Notes under the pieces: generated by a model
The model's input: the letters and a program-made list of their open reading frames with translations, nothing else
What the model was told of the DNA's origin: nothing
Databases searched by the model: none
Program-made: the position numbers and the translations under genes
In this document: piece by piece, positions 1 through 40,294 of the stretch
Layout of the letters: the number at the start of each line of letters is the position of its first letter
Position numbering within the stretch: position 1 is the stretch's first letter
NCBI GenBank assembly: GCA_009731375.1
Contig: BJOX01000078.1
Location: forward strand, 865,936 to 909,885
Source: Paulinella micropora
Lineage: Eukaryota; Cercozoa; Imbricatea; Euglyphida
Direction: 5' to 3'
DNA length: 43,950 nucleotides

Positions 1-118
1 TTCCTTTGCAAGGACTACATTCCTTTGCGACATCTCATCTACCTATCTATCTACCTGTCTATCTACCTGTCTATCTACCTATCTATCTACCTACCTACCT
101 ACCTACCAACCTATCTAC

Positions 119-163
<45 letters not shown>

Positions 164-637
164 AATCCAAATCCCTTTCCTTCAAGCTATCGTCCTGCGT
201 AGCTCGTTGCTCTTTTGCGATCTATCGCTCCTGTGCAGTCAAAAATTGGACTAATCTTCCTCTAGTCCGTATCGGTGACTGCATTCCGTCATAGCCGTCC
301 AGTGTTGCATAGCCCGGGCTAGGTCCCTTCGGGGGTTTAGGCCTCATACAATGTCATCATTGTAGCTTGCGCAAGCTTACGGTGCTCAAAACACTTGGAC
401 TAACGGCTTCCTTTTCTTTCTCTTCTTCCTTATCCTCCCTACTCTCCATTCCTAGATTGCCTTTTTCTTCAACGTCCTTCCTCTTCTTTTTTCCAGAACA
501 CAGTCTACCCGTGATTCCCACCGGACACATGCACAGTACACAAATTACTGTTTGATGTGAAACTGAGTCCCTTTGCAAGGACTACATTCCTTTGCGACAT
601 CTCATCTATCTATTTATCTATCTACCTATCTATCTAC

Positions 638-688
<51 letters not shown>

Positions 689-807
689 CCTACCTATCTA
701 TCTACCTATCTATCTACCTATCTATCTACCTATCTATCTACCTATCTATCTACCTATCTCTACCTATCTATCTACCTACCTACCTACCTACCTACCAACC
801 TATCTAC

Positions 808-851
<44 letters not shown>

Positions 852-948
852 ATATATCTATGTGTTCTATAGTGCATTTATGTCGTTTGTCTGTGTGTTC
901 TCTTGTCTATGTATATATAAATATATACATACATACATATATATATAC

Positions 949-979
<31 letters not shown>

Positions 980-991
980 TATATATATACA

Positions 992-1036
<45 letters not shown>

Positions 1037-1116
1037 GTCCATTTTGTCACCATTTGTAGGTATTGCATTACCTGCCTTGCGATAATCTGTCTATCTATCT
1101 TTCTATCTATCTATAG
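1..1116. repeat. Region upstream of exon 1: ATCT/ACCT/TA repeats with two copies of a 38-bp unique segment
   Basis: Tetranucleotide ATCT/ACCT tracts fill about 40-165 and 607-860, and TA/GTAT tracts fill about 905-1033. Identical 38-bp segments at 3-40 and 570-607 contain an AG followed by codons reading DYIPLRHLI, each running straight into ATCT repeat. This would suit the RGS segment before GLTNAF and may be a truncated exon copy, but no donor follows it. Positions 166-569 are non-repetitive. I recognise nothing there. Confidence 0.6.
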
Positions 1117-31246
<30,130 letters not shown>

Positions 31247-32656
31247 GTTTTAGAAATGTTTGAGAAGAGACCTAGCCTCTTTCCGACTTGAGGAGTTTCC
31301 TACCTGGTTAGGTACACAGAGTCATGACATCAAGCCCTTCATTATTAGCTAACCCTGATTGCTGCGGCTTGTGTAGTAGCTTATGTGAAAGCTCTCAGGC
31401 CCGTTCTACACCACCCGGATTTCCGGGTTCTGGGTGCGAAAGTGGCACCATAGGCCAGGCATAAAGAAAGTAGCGAGAAAGGAGCCCCACAATATTTATT
31501 AGCAAAATTATTTATGAATTCGCTATACGGAAAAATTATACAAAGACCTATCCCCACGAAGACAGAATATATTTCTTTTCAGGAAGCAAACCCAGAAAGC
31601 GTTGGTAGGATAACTACGTTTACTATTAGTGATTACTTTGTGACTGGTAAGTAATTTATTCGTATGGTCGAATGATCGTGTAGTTCTAGTCAATAAGGGT
31701 AACGGTCTATATTGGCACTCAGGATTGGACAATAACAATTGTGTAATAATTAGTCGTGCGGACTTTATTTCAGTTTCGTTATTACCTCTGAGTTTGTCAG
31801 TTCTGCTACATACTTGCGGATTAAAAGTGTCGATTGGCATCGTGGCTTCTAACGGAGTCCCTCAGCAAACCGGAGTGTAAAGGTATTAGGTCCGTGAGTG
31901 ACCGGGTAATTACCTAATCAACTGTTGTGAGCCGCTGGGGAAACGATTTTCGGAACCATGCGGTTAGCATGAGACAGTTCAATCGGATCAATGGACAATT
32001 TTATTAATAATAGTATTTAGTCATACCGGCCCACCCCAAGGACAATTACCTATTTTACCTGTATCACTATGTGTAACGGTGAATTCAAAGGGGGTTGGGG
32101 CACTTAGTGACGTGTCAGTAATTATTCAAATCTCTAAGTAAAGTTAAGTACGAACCCTATCGTCTAGTGTGTTATGAGCCTTGGCAGCGCTTAGTGACTC
32201 TGGCACTGCAAGCAAGGGAGGAGCCTCCGAAGACCATCGCCGACCTGGGAGGCGACTATCTACGCAAGAGGGTTGGTGCCATTCCGAAATTGGCACATCA
32301 TAGTAAAAGGGAACCTTTCAGACTGAGACCCGGAAGTTTGGCTCAGTTTTTGAACAAATTGTACGTGTCCCCGTTTTCGGTTAGGTGAGTCACCGGCGTC
32401 GGGGCAAAGAGGCAAGAACCAAAAGCACATCAGACATTGCCAACTGGTCTGCACAAAGAAAACAAGACAGTAAGACCTCAGCATGAGCTTGGGAAGTGAG
32501 TCTCAGTAATTAGTCATAGCGGCCCTTAATATTAATCCTAATTACTAGTCATATTGTGACATTTCTGATACTGGTGGCTACCTTTTTAGGTATTACCTAT
32601 ATCAGTCATATCATTACCACTGCGTACGAACGTTACTGTTTTTTTTTATTTTCTGT
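31247..32656. other. 3' flank of the RGS gene, mostly unrecognised
   Basis: A diverged duplicate of the stop region lies at 31251-31291. The rest is AT-rich, non-repetitive and without long ORFs. One stretch, 32176-32270, looks coding on the + strand (YEPWQRLVTLALQAREEP, then ADLGGDYLRKR before gttggt) and may be a stray exon. No promoter or polyadenylation signal could be fixed. Confidence 0.5.
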
Positions 32657-33167
32657 GGCGGGATCGTGTCTGTTGACCAGAATTGTATCATTGAATTTAA
32701 TAAATATTCGAACTGGTATACTGGGGTACTTACTGGGGGACGCCCTAGTTAGATCCTGAGCCATCACAACCGGTCCGGATTCCTTAAGGGTTATAAGCCT
32801 TGTGCGTGAATACCCTGAAGCACAAACCACAAAGAAAAGCCAGCTGCGGGATTCAAGACCCTTCAGGCCAGAAGGGCAACCGCGGGATAGGTAGTGCCAT
32901 ACCTTAAGTGGCACAGAACAGGGAAGCATATTGCTCACCTGTGGGGGAGTGCACAACAACGAATATTTACGCCATCTAGGTGCCATCTGGGCGATCTGGG
33001 GCTAGGGAAAAGGGATTGACTGGAAAAGGGAAAAGGGGGGGATCGAGGATAACGTCGGTGGCCACTGCGGCACCGAGGACTTTCTACAAAGGGAAAAGGG
33101 GAGGCGACTGGGACACTACAACTGTTTGGACATGTCGTTCCCGCTGGAAGAGGAAAGGTACAAACTT
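32657..33167 (+). repeat. Dispersed repeat B, copy 1 (leader of a Gag-bearing element)
   Basis: About 511 bp, closely matching 41886-42399 with small indels. It holds no long ORF and lies directly before the Gag-like reading frame, so it probably represents the untranslated leader. A TGG triplet at about 32717 (ctggtatactgggg) might start a primer-binding site, but no tRNA match can be claimed. Confidence 0.65.
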
Positions 33168-33210
33168 ACAACTGTGCAAAGGAGGGGAAACGTAGTTCAA
33201 GGGGAAAGCC

Positions 33211-34952
33211 ATGAGGAGGCTTATGATGGGAAAAAACAATTCAAAGAGCTGTGTTGGGGAGAAAGGTTTGGAGGGAGCACTCAAACCTGTTGACGAACAT
33301 GAAGACAATGTGACAGCATTGCAGTCTAAAGGGAAGGAGGTGCCTAAGTATATGTGGCTTTGGGAGGAATGGTATGGGGATAGGGAAAAAGAAAACGAGA
33401 ATGAAGAGGAGAGTGTGAGGGAGGTTAGGCAGACGAGAAAAGATAGGGAGGAAACGGAAGTGAGATCACCTTTAACCATGCAGCCAAGCACACCAAGCGT
33501 TGCTGATAAGAGGGCGAGCACGAGGTTGAAAGAGGCTGTGGAAAGACTGAGGAAGGTAAGTGAGGTGAGGGAGAGTATGTTAGCTTCACCTTGAGCACAA
33601 GAATCAGCTGAGACTGAAGAAGAAAAGGCAGACCAAGAGAGAGCTATCACTAAGAAAGAGAAGTTAGAGAAGGAGGAGAACGAAAAGATTGCTCATAGAT
33701 ACGAAAGGAGTGTGAAGGCAGAGGTGACGAAACAAAGAAAGAGAGCGTTTTTGTTTGTGTATGGGAGATTGAAGGATAAGGCGAGGAGAAGTGTGAGTGA
33801 CTTGGTGAGGGATGATTCTCCTGACTTTGGGCAAAATGTGAATGAGATATGGGATAGATTGGTGCAGAGGTTTGGAGAGGTGAGTGCAGAGGACGTGCAG
33901 GATAGGGTGACTGCGTTGCATAAATCGAAGATGAGGGAGAATGAGGACTATGCACCTCAGTTTGATGAGTTGGCAAGCTTAGTGGAGGAGTTAGAGATGA
34001 AGGGGCATGGAACCAATGACCTCACATACGAGACAATCATAACGAGAGCTTTGAAAGACCCTTGTTGTGCTTCTGAAAGCGTGAGGACAGATTGGAGTAC
34101 CTGGTTGAGTACCCTTTCAGTCAGTAAGAAGCAACACAAGTGGACTTTCGAACACTGGTGGGGGTAAGTTCAAGAGAAAGCACTAGACATAGATAGGACC
34201 AAGGAAAGGGAGAGGAGGGAAGGGAAGGGAGAAGGAAAGAAGAAAGAAGGAGGGTCAATTGCTTATGCTGCTAAGGTAAGCACTGAGAAGGTGTGTGTGT
34301 GTGTTCTTTCAGAGTGCGAGAGGGTGCTTGCAACTTTAAGCACATAGAGGGAGTCATGCATGGGAATGTTTTGTCTTTGAGAGGACAGGGGGGTGCAAGT
34401 ATGGGGATAAGGGTCAGTTCAAGAAGAAGGGACGAGAAGAAAAAAGAAAGAGGAAACGAAGACTTGCTTTAACTGTCGAGAGAAAGGGGCCGGCATGTTG
34501 CTGCTGAGTGTACGAAAGAGTGTGCGAAGTGTGGGGGAGATCACCCTATGACCAATTGTGAGGTGATAGAAGGAGAGGGGAGGAAGAAAGCGAAAGAAAG
34601 AGGAAGAAAGATGAAAGCTCTAGTGACTCGGAGGGAGAAGAAGAATGAGTGAAGAAGAAGGAGAAAAAGAAGAAGGAGGACATAAGTAAGGCGATGAGCG
34701 TGCTGAACAAGAGGAAGTATGGGCTGAATGCCACTCAGGAAGAAGATGCCAGGAGTAGACAGTGAGAGTGAGAGTGAGGAGGAGAGGCCAGGGAAGGCCT
34801 ACATGCTAAAAGGCGTTGGCATGGCGGTGAAGAAAGAGTTGGAGGAGGAGTTCGCCATTAACATAAAGGCGGCACAGCGTTTCTGCGAGCAGCTGCTGGA
34901 CCTGTCCGACTTTGATTGTACTATCCCCAACGATAGCTCAATGGAAGAGTAA
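33211..34952 (+). pseudogene. Degenerate Gag-like gene of an LTR retroelement
   Basis: A highly charged frame runs from 33211, is broken by TGA at 33592-33594, and continues in the same frame to TAA at 34165-34167. The part around 33900-34050 (YAPQFDELASLVEELEMKGH) has the look of a retroelement Gag core. Further frameshifted pieces hold two CCHC zinc knuckles, CFNC...HVAAEC (34464-34512, one frameshift inside) and CAKCGGDHPMTNC (34520-34558). These bind RNA in retroelement nucleocapsids. A Lys/Glu-rich tail and an acidic segment (DSESESEEE) lead to a last open piece, 34728-34952. Several stops and frameshifts make it non-functional. No pol follows on this strand. Confidence 0.68.
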
Positions 34953-35272
34953 GTCGGTAATATAACCAAACACAGTCCTCAAAAAAGAGAATGATGTCTC
35001 GTTATATTAGCTTAGTGACGCAAAGACAAAAAGCAGCCAAAAGACCAGGATCAAATTGGCATTTCAGACGTGTCCGGCCAGACGAAATCTATAAATAAGT
35101 TTTTTTACCTGATAATTCGGGGGGTGATGTCCACAGTACCCCCTCCCAGTTTTTTATGGCGGAACTTCGTTTCCGACATAATAAGCTTTGAACTGATTTC
35201 TTTTCTGACTAAGATTCATTTAGAGTTATGTATGAAGATACATCAACCCACGAATTAGCCGTTATAAAACAA
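34917..35272 (+). repeat. LTR-like repeat A, copy 1
   Basis: Begins TGTACTATCCCC and shares landmarks with copies 2 and 3: aacgatagctc, gtcggtaata, gaatgatgtctcgtt and cggggggtgatg. It ends near a TATA-like gttataaaac. The TG start and promoter-like end fit the U3 part of an LTR (inference). Confidence 0.6.
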
Positions 35273-35956
35273 CAATGATACTTGCTCCGGTACCAATCGT
35301 ATATATACTCTAGCACATTCAGTATCTATATTAAAATCTTCCTCTTTCTTCTGTCGATAAGATATTTGTGCAGTATGTCCAAGTATAATGTTTTATGGTT
35401 GAGTAATAATGTAATGTCGCCATTTCCATATATATGTAATAACCGGTCGTCGGTTTCCATAAATACATTTACTTTTTGTGAAGACATACCCTTGTATAAA
35501 TCGGTATCATTTAATATAGTGTCAGGTGATCAAGTCTGACGACTATATCCGAAGTTGGGTTGAGTGCGCCCTAACCTTGCGATATGCCGATACAAGTAGA
35601 GATCGATGGAATCCGGTGTAGCAGTTCATGTTATTAAAATATATCAGTTCTTGATTAGACTGTAGAGTCTTTAATGAGATCATCATTCTGGTACTAATGC
35701 GGGTCGTATCCAGGAAACACCATCGCTCACTCAAATAGCGATCCCGTAACGGTGCTGTTTCGTGGCCGTCTCGTCTGTCTCTGCCGAAGCAAGAGAATAG
35801 AATGCCTATTTTTTGTCAGCTGTGTCTTGTTAATCTCTAGAAGAATGAATGCTGTAGTAGCTTTAATATCTAAGTAAGGTTGTCGGGACGATATTGGATC
35901 AATGCTATGTTCGCAATCGATCAGGTCCACAATACTTCTAGAGAAAAAAATACTTA
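35273..35956. other. Unrecognised AT-rich sequence between repeat A and the Pol frame
   Basis: About 680 bp with only short ORFs. This would be the 3' flank of the - strand Pol. I looked for a direct repeat with 40870-41640 that could be LTR and saw none. Confidence 0.5.
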
Positions 35957-38900
35957 CTATAGACGCCGTTTACGCGCGCGGACTCCTTTACCTGGTGGAG
36001 GACCTCCAACCAAAGTTAAGTCTAAGGTAGACTGTTCGAGGACGTCCCAAATTTTGTGAGGGATTGCGCCTTGTGCCAAGTCAAAAGGAATGTCCAGCAC
36101 CCCTCGTGGTAGTGCTTGTATGGTCCACGCGGTATGATCTTTATCTGTGGGAGATATGGTATCATCCAATGTCTCAAGTTTCTTGGCGTCTTTATATACT
36201 GGAAGGTATTGTCTTACTTTAGGATCTTTCACTAGATCCAGACTCCTCCAGAAATGTAAGACTGGTTGTATTATTTGTGCCAAAGTCGAAATTCGATTCG
36301 ATCGCGTATGGCGTTTGTGAGGTACTGCCATGACTCTCATGAAATATAAATCTGAGAGCGTGTCATCTGCTACGTGTTGAGCCGCATGCCTCACCAAGTA
36401 AAAAGCGTCTTTGGCCCATGAAATATGTCCAATCGCATCTCCTTCTTTCCAACTGGGGTGAACGAGAGTGTCATTGCCCGCACGAGGGTCTTGATCTCCG
36501 TCATCGCTCCCCTCTTGATGGACTCCTTGCGAACGTGCCGTCCTTATCGCCTTTCTCGGTCGGTCGTAGATAAGGTCATTTTGCGCTCTCCTTATTTGCG
36601 CCTCCGTGAACTTTCCTTCCGGCACGTTCGACTCCACCCTTTTGCGGGTCTGAGTCCCCGCCGCACTTTTGCGGTCGGTGGCCCGCTTGTTCTCCAGCTC
36701 AGCCTCCTCCTTCTCCGCAATTGGTGCCCTGTAGGCATCCCGTTCCGAGATATCCTCCTGACGGATTGGTGGGACCTCTTTAAAGTCAGCCTCCATCCGT
36801 TTGAGTGCTTGATCAACGGACTCATCTTCAAGTAGGAAGGGATCATACTTAATCAGCCTTCGTACATTGACTATTTGAACTTTCCCTCTGCCCCTGATTT
36901 TATAATTCAAAGGCCCCATCTGTTCCATGATCTGGTATGGTCCTTTCCAGTGGATGAACAGCTTCGAGCTGACTCCCTGAGGAACCTGAGGATGATACAG
37001 TAGTACAATATCCCCGACCTGAAATCTGACTTGATCCAGGTGTGCCTGCCTGACACCTTCAGCATCAGTCTTCCTGCGCTCCGCCTCCCTATGCGCCTGT
37101 ACTATTTGCTCCGCCTCCATCTTCGCCCGAAGTCTCACCCCAAACAGCTCATCCTGATCTGCCCATGAATCTTTTGGGTGCAGCAGTGAGGCTGGGATGG
37201 CGGGCTCACGCCCATATACCAATTGGTATGGCGAGACGGAACCTTTTGAACCACCTAACGCTGTAGAGGGTAGGCAATTCATAGCAAATGCAAACGAGGA
37301 TGCTGCCTCCACCCATGCCTTTTGGTTCTTCTTCTTGATATAATACATCTTCAGCGCGGCCTTGAGGGGTCTATGCACCCGCTCTATCTTGCCCTTCGCT
37401 CTGGGGTTATAGGCGGTGACATATTGCCATTTCATACCGTAATATGCAGATAGCTTGTCGATGACTTCATTATTAAAGTCAGAGCCTCGATCTGAGCATA
37501 TTTTTCTCTGCACCCCAATCTGTGAGATGATCCTGTCGATCAACGCCTTGGCTGTTGTTTCTCCCGTAACGTCTTTGACTGGGACCACCCATACATAGTT
37601 GGTGGCTCTGTCTATGGCCGTTAGAAGGTATCTGTAACCTTCCGTCGTGACCGGGAAAGGTCCTACATGATCAGTGTGTAAGAACTCGAACATTCCTAAG
37701 TGTAAAGGAAAAGTCCCGATCAGGCCAAAATTCGCCTTCAATGGTGTTTTGGATGTCTTGCATGGGATGCATGCATTGACCTGTTCATCAATATTCTCCT
37801 TCATCTTCTTCCACCAGAATCGTCTCGAAATGAACATATGCGTTCTTTGTCGGCCCGGGTGCGCCAGTAGTGGGCAGTTATGAGCAGCGACAAAAATGAT
37901 GTGTCTGAGTTTCTCAGGAACCCAGAGAGTCCATTTGTCTGGTTGTGATGCATAGCGCCCGTGTTGGCCTTTGTACCACAAGAGACCGTCTCTCCACCCC
38001 ATCTCCTTCTGTTGCTCCTTAATCTCCTTCGTCATTTTCAGCTCGTTCGGGTTCTTGTATAGCTGTATTAGCTCTTTGAACTCCGGATCGAGAGCCTGTT
38101 GCTGTCTCCATGCAGTGGGTGAGGCTATGTGGATAGTCCCATCCTCTAGCTGCACTCCTATCCTCTCAGGGTTTTCGTCTAACTCCTCCTTGTTCTCCTG
38201 CGGGGGTTCCGCATATGCTTCTTGCTTAAGTCTCTTCTTGTTTATCTCCGCCTTCATACTCTCATATGCTTCATAGGACCACTCAGCATCCTCGACGACA
38301 TGTGCTGTACAACATATCCCATGATCCGGACCTTGCGGGCTATGACGTAGACCCGATCGGTTATATCGGACCCCTCTCGCCATCTGCATCGACTCGATAT
38401 GATGCAATTCGTATGTGCAGTCTGGGGATAGATCCTCCATTTCTGCTGATGATACGAGAGCTGCCACTTCTGAGTGAAACTCTAGCCTGGAGAGGCTGTC
38501 AGCGATAATATTTCGCTTGCCGGGTAGATGGACCATTGTAAAATTGAAACATGACAAGAATGCCTGCCATCTCGCTAGACTGCCAGTCTGTTCATGATTC
38601 ATCAGCCATAGTACATTCTGGTGATCAGTTCTTACTATAAACTGAGGTCCACCCCATAAATACTTTCTCAACCGTTTGAGGGCCCAGACCACCGCCAGTG
38701 CCTCTCTCTGTCTCGTACAATAGTTTCGCTCCGCCGAGCACAACTTTCTACTTATAAACATGATCGGGCGTAACTTTTTCTCCTCATCTTCCTGTTGTAA
38801 GACTGCGCCGATCGCGAACTTTGATGCGTCTGTGTCGACTACGAATTGCTTCGAAAAGTCGGGCATCATCAGCACGAGTCCGCCATCCTTCGGATCTTTG

Positions 38901-39190
38901 TAGATGAGATCTTTGAGCGTGTTGTACGCTTCTAAGGCTTCATCATCCCACTTCTCAAAATCACCGAAGTCGATCATTCTCTCCAACTTAGCCCGAGTTG
39001 CACCCCAATTGGGTATGAACTGGCTGTAATATTGCGCCATCGCAAGAAATGAGTGCAGCTCTGTGCGATTCTTCGGCCTCTGTCGGCTCATGATCTCCTC
39101 CCTCTTCTCTTTGGATATCGAGACTCTATTGTAAGAGATTTCGTACCCCAAATATGTCACGCTTGTCTTTGCGAGTTGACATTTCTTCAA
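35957..39190 (-). CDS. Pol C-terminal part: RT end, RNase H, integrase and extension
   Basis: 1077 codons from the first Met, though the frame opens slightly earlier inside RT (thumb region, KKCQLAKTSVTYLGYEIS). RNase H spans about 115-235 (VVDTDASKFAIGAVLQQ, then RTDHQNVLW). Integrase: H2C2 zinc site His437, His444, Cys474, Cys477; catalytic Asp507 (HTDHVGP), Asp567 (CSDRGSDF), Glu603 (KIERVHRP), with 35 residues between the last two, as in the D-D-35-E family. A GPY/F-like module lies at 751-753 (HWKGPYQIMEQMG). Residues about 786-1077 form an extension with no domain I recognise, not a clear chromodomain, ending GVRARKRRL. The stop is followed on this strand by AT-rich sequence. Confidence 0.85.
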   Translation of the reverse strand: MKKCQLAKTSVTYLGYEISYNRVSISKEKREEIMSRQRPKNRTELHSFLAMAQYYSQFIPNWGATRAKLERMIDFGDFEKWDDEALEAYNTLKDLIYKDPKDGGLVLMMPDFSKQFVVDTDASKFAIGAVLQQEDEEKKLRPIMFISRKLCSAERNYCTRQREALAVVWALKRLRKYLWGGPQFIVRTDHQNVLWLMNHEQTGSLARWQAFLSCFNFTMVHLPGKRNIIADSLSRLEFHSEVAALVSSAEMEDLSPDCTYELHHIESMQMARGVRYNRSGLRHSPQGPDHGICCTAHVVEDAEWSYEAYESMKAEINKKRLKQEAYAEPPQENKEELDENPERIGVQLEDGTIHIASPTAWRQQQALDPEFKELIQLYKNPNELKMTKEIKEQQKEMGWRDGLLWYKGQHGRYASQPDKWTLWVPEKLRHIIFVAAHNCPLLAHPGRQRTHMFISRRFWWKKMKENIDEQVNACIPCKTSKTPLKANFGLIGTFPLHLGMFEFLHTDHVGPFPVTTEGYRYLLTAIDRATNYVWVVPVKDVTGETTAKALIDRIISQIGVQRKICSDRGSDFNNEVIDKLSAYYGMKWQYVTAYNPRAKGKIERVHRPLKAALKMYYIKKKNQKAWVEAASSFAFAMNCLPSTALGGSKGSVSPYQLVYGREPAIPASLLHPKDSWADQDELFGVRLRAKMEAEQIVQAHREAERRKTDAEGVRQAHLDQVRFQVGDIVLLYHPQVPQGVSSKLFIHWKGPYQIMEQMGPLNYKIRGRGKVQIVNVRRLIKYDPFLLEDESVDQALKRMEADFKEVPPIRQEDISERDAYRAPIAEKEEAELENKRATDRKSAAGTQTRKRVESNVPEGKFTEAQIRRAQNDLIYDRPRKAIRTARSQGVHQEGSDDGDQDPRAGNDTLVHPSWKEGDAIGHISWAKDAFYLVRHAAQHVADDTLSDLYFMRVMAVPHKRHTRSNRISTLAQIIQPVLHFWRSLDLVKDPKVRQYLPVYKDAKKLETLDDTISPTDKDHTAWTIQALPRGVLDIPFDLAQGAIPHKIWDVLEQSTLDLTLVGGPPPGKGVRARKRRL

Positions 39191-39198
39191 ATTATATT

Positions 39199-40068
39199 TC
39201 AGGCCAAATAGTTGATACGCCTGAAAATATCTGTTAGATGGTCGATGTGCTCTTCCATCGTATTGGAGTACACGATAATGTCATCGATGTAACAAAATGC
39301 GTACTCTCCCGCCTTCTGTCCTCTTCTCCTCATGAAACCTCCCTCTGTCTGGTCATTATATTTGCTACTCAGCATGCTTTGCATCGCTTTCTGAAAGAGT
39401 CCCGGGGCCTGTTTGAGTCCCATCGGAAGTACTTTCCACTGATATATCTCCATTCCTACTACAAATGCAGTCAGCCATCTGGACTTTTCATCCAGTGGAA
39501 TTTGCCAGAAGCCATTCTTCAGATCAATGACTGAGTATAGCTTGGCGTTCCGCAATACTCGCCTTCCTTCTTCAAGAGTAGGTAATGGATTTCGTTCCTC
39601 CTCTAAAATTTTATTGACGCGGGCATAGTTAACCGTTAAGCGCCATTCTCCTCCCGGTTTAGGCACCAGTCTCGGTTGGGAAACTATTGGAGATGTCGAT
39701 CTCTCAATGAAATCCTCATCGAGTAACTGCCGTGCTTGTTCTTCTGCGATCTTTGCTTCATGTATACTCAGATTTGCCCGTCGTGGCGCCGGTGAAGGCT
39801 CAGCACCTGGTATTTTACAAATAACCGCGGTGAAGTCTTCCGGCTTGACACCTCCCGCTTGAGGGGGGTCAAAAATCATTTTGTTCGCCTTCAATCTCTC
39901 TTTCAAAACCTCTTTCTCCTTCTCCGTACCTGCTCCTCCTGCCAATTTCTCGTCTATCGCCGCCTTAAACTCCTCCTCTGACATTTCTCTTTTGATGCTT
40001 GAGGGGTGCTCTGTCCTCCTCCAAGCCCAACTCTTCTTCTGATATATCGTCCATTCCCGTTTTTTCAT
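39199..40068 (-). CDS. Pol reverse transcriptase N-terminal part
   Basis: 289 codons. Motifs in order: SQPRLVPKPGGEWRLTVNYA (fingers), DLKNGFWQIPLDE (first catalytic Asp), LPMGLKQAPGLFQKAM, and CYIDDIIVYSN at about 259-269 (YIDD active site). It ends after HLTDIFRR, where a one-base slip moves the domain into the 39190-35957 frame, so RT is split between two frames. It polymerises cDNA from the element RNA in intact relatives. Confidence 0.85.
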   Translation of the reverse strand: MKKREWTIYQKKSWAWRRTEHPSSIKREMSEEEFKAAIDEKLAGGAGTEKEKEVLKERLKANKMIFDPPQAGGVKPEDFTAVICKIPGAEPSPAPRRANLSIHEAKIAEEQARQLLDEDFIERSTSPIVSQPRLVPKPGGEWRLTVNYARVNKILEEERNPLPTLEEGRRVLRNAKLYSVIDLKNGFWQIPLDEKSRWLTAFVVGMEIYQWKVLPMGLKQAPGLFQKAMQSMLSSKYNDQTEGGFMRRRGQKAGEYAFCYIDDIIVYSNTMEEHIDHLTDIFRRINYLA

Positions 40069-40294
40069 ATGTGGCAGTGTCTGGTTCGTCGTCCTCCGCC
40101 AGACCTACCAACATATCTATTAATCTCGCATATTGCAACGGAGCTTTTCGGGTGTAGAAACCATCGAAGCATGTGAATGCTTGAGGAATCAATTTCAACT
40201 TGTCCTGGTCTCTGAGCTTCCGCTTGTATGCACTGCTCTGCTCACGAGTCCCGAGACGACAAGCCACCACCAAGTGTTGCTTCCGTGAGGGCAC
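39965..40294 (-). CDS. Pol upstream part, middle fragment
   Basis: About 109 codons (CRLGTREQSSAYKRKLRDQD, then DKLKLIPQAFTCFDGFYTRK) continuing the frame lost at about 40290 and itself lost near 40020, where DISEEELGLEEDR leads into the RT frame. Function unknown; no protease motif seen. Confidence 0.55.
   Translation of the reverse strand: MPSRKQHLVVACRLGTREQSSAYKRKLRDQDKLKLIPQAFTCFDGFYTRKAPLQYARLIDMLVGLAEDDEPDTATYEKTGMDDISEEELGLEEDRAPLKHQKRNVRGGV

Noticed and set aside
557-1059. Long open frames of YLSI/YLPT repeats (here, 5150-6480, 11803-14597, 15883-17162 and elsewhere)
   Set aside because: ATCT and ACCT repeats lack stops in all three frames on this strand, so the length is automatic. 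The only non-repeat codons inside are parts of the exons and shards called separately.
36425-36835. + strand ORF opposite the Pol frame, and similar ORFs at 37674-38508 and 39238-39534
   Set aside because: Antisense shadows of the integrase, RNase H and RT frames, without codon bias of their own.
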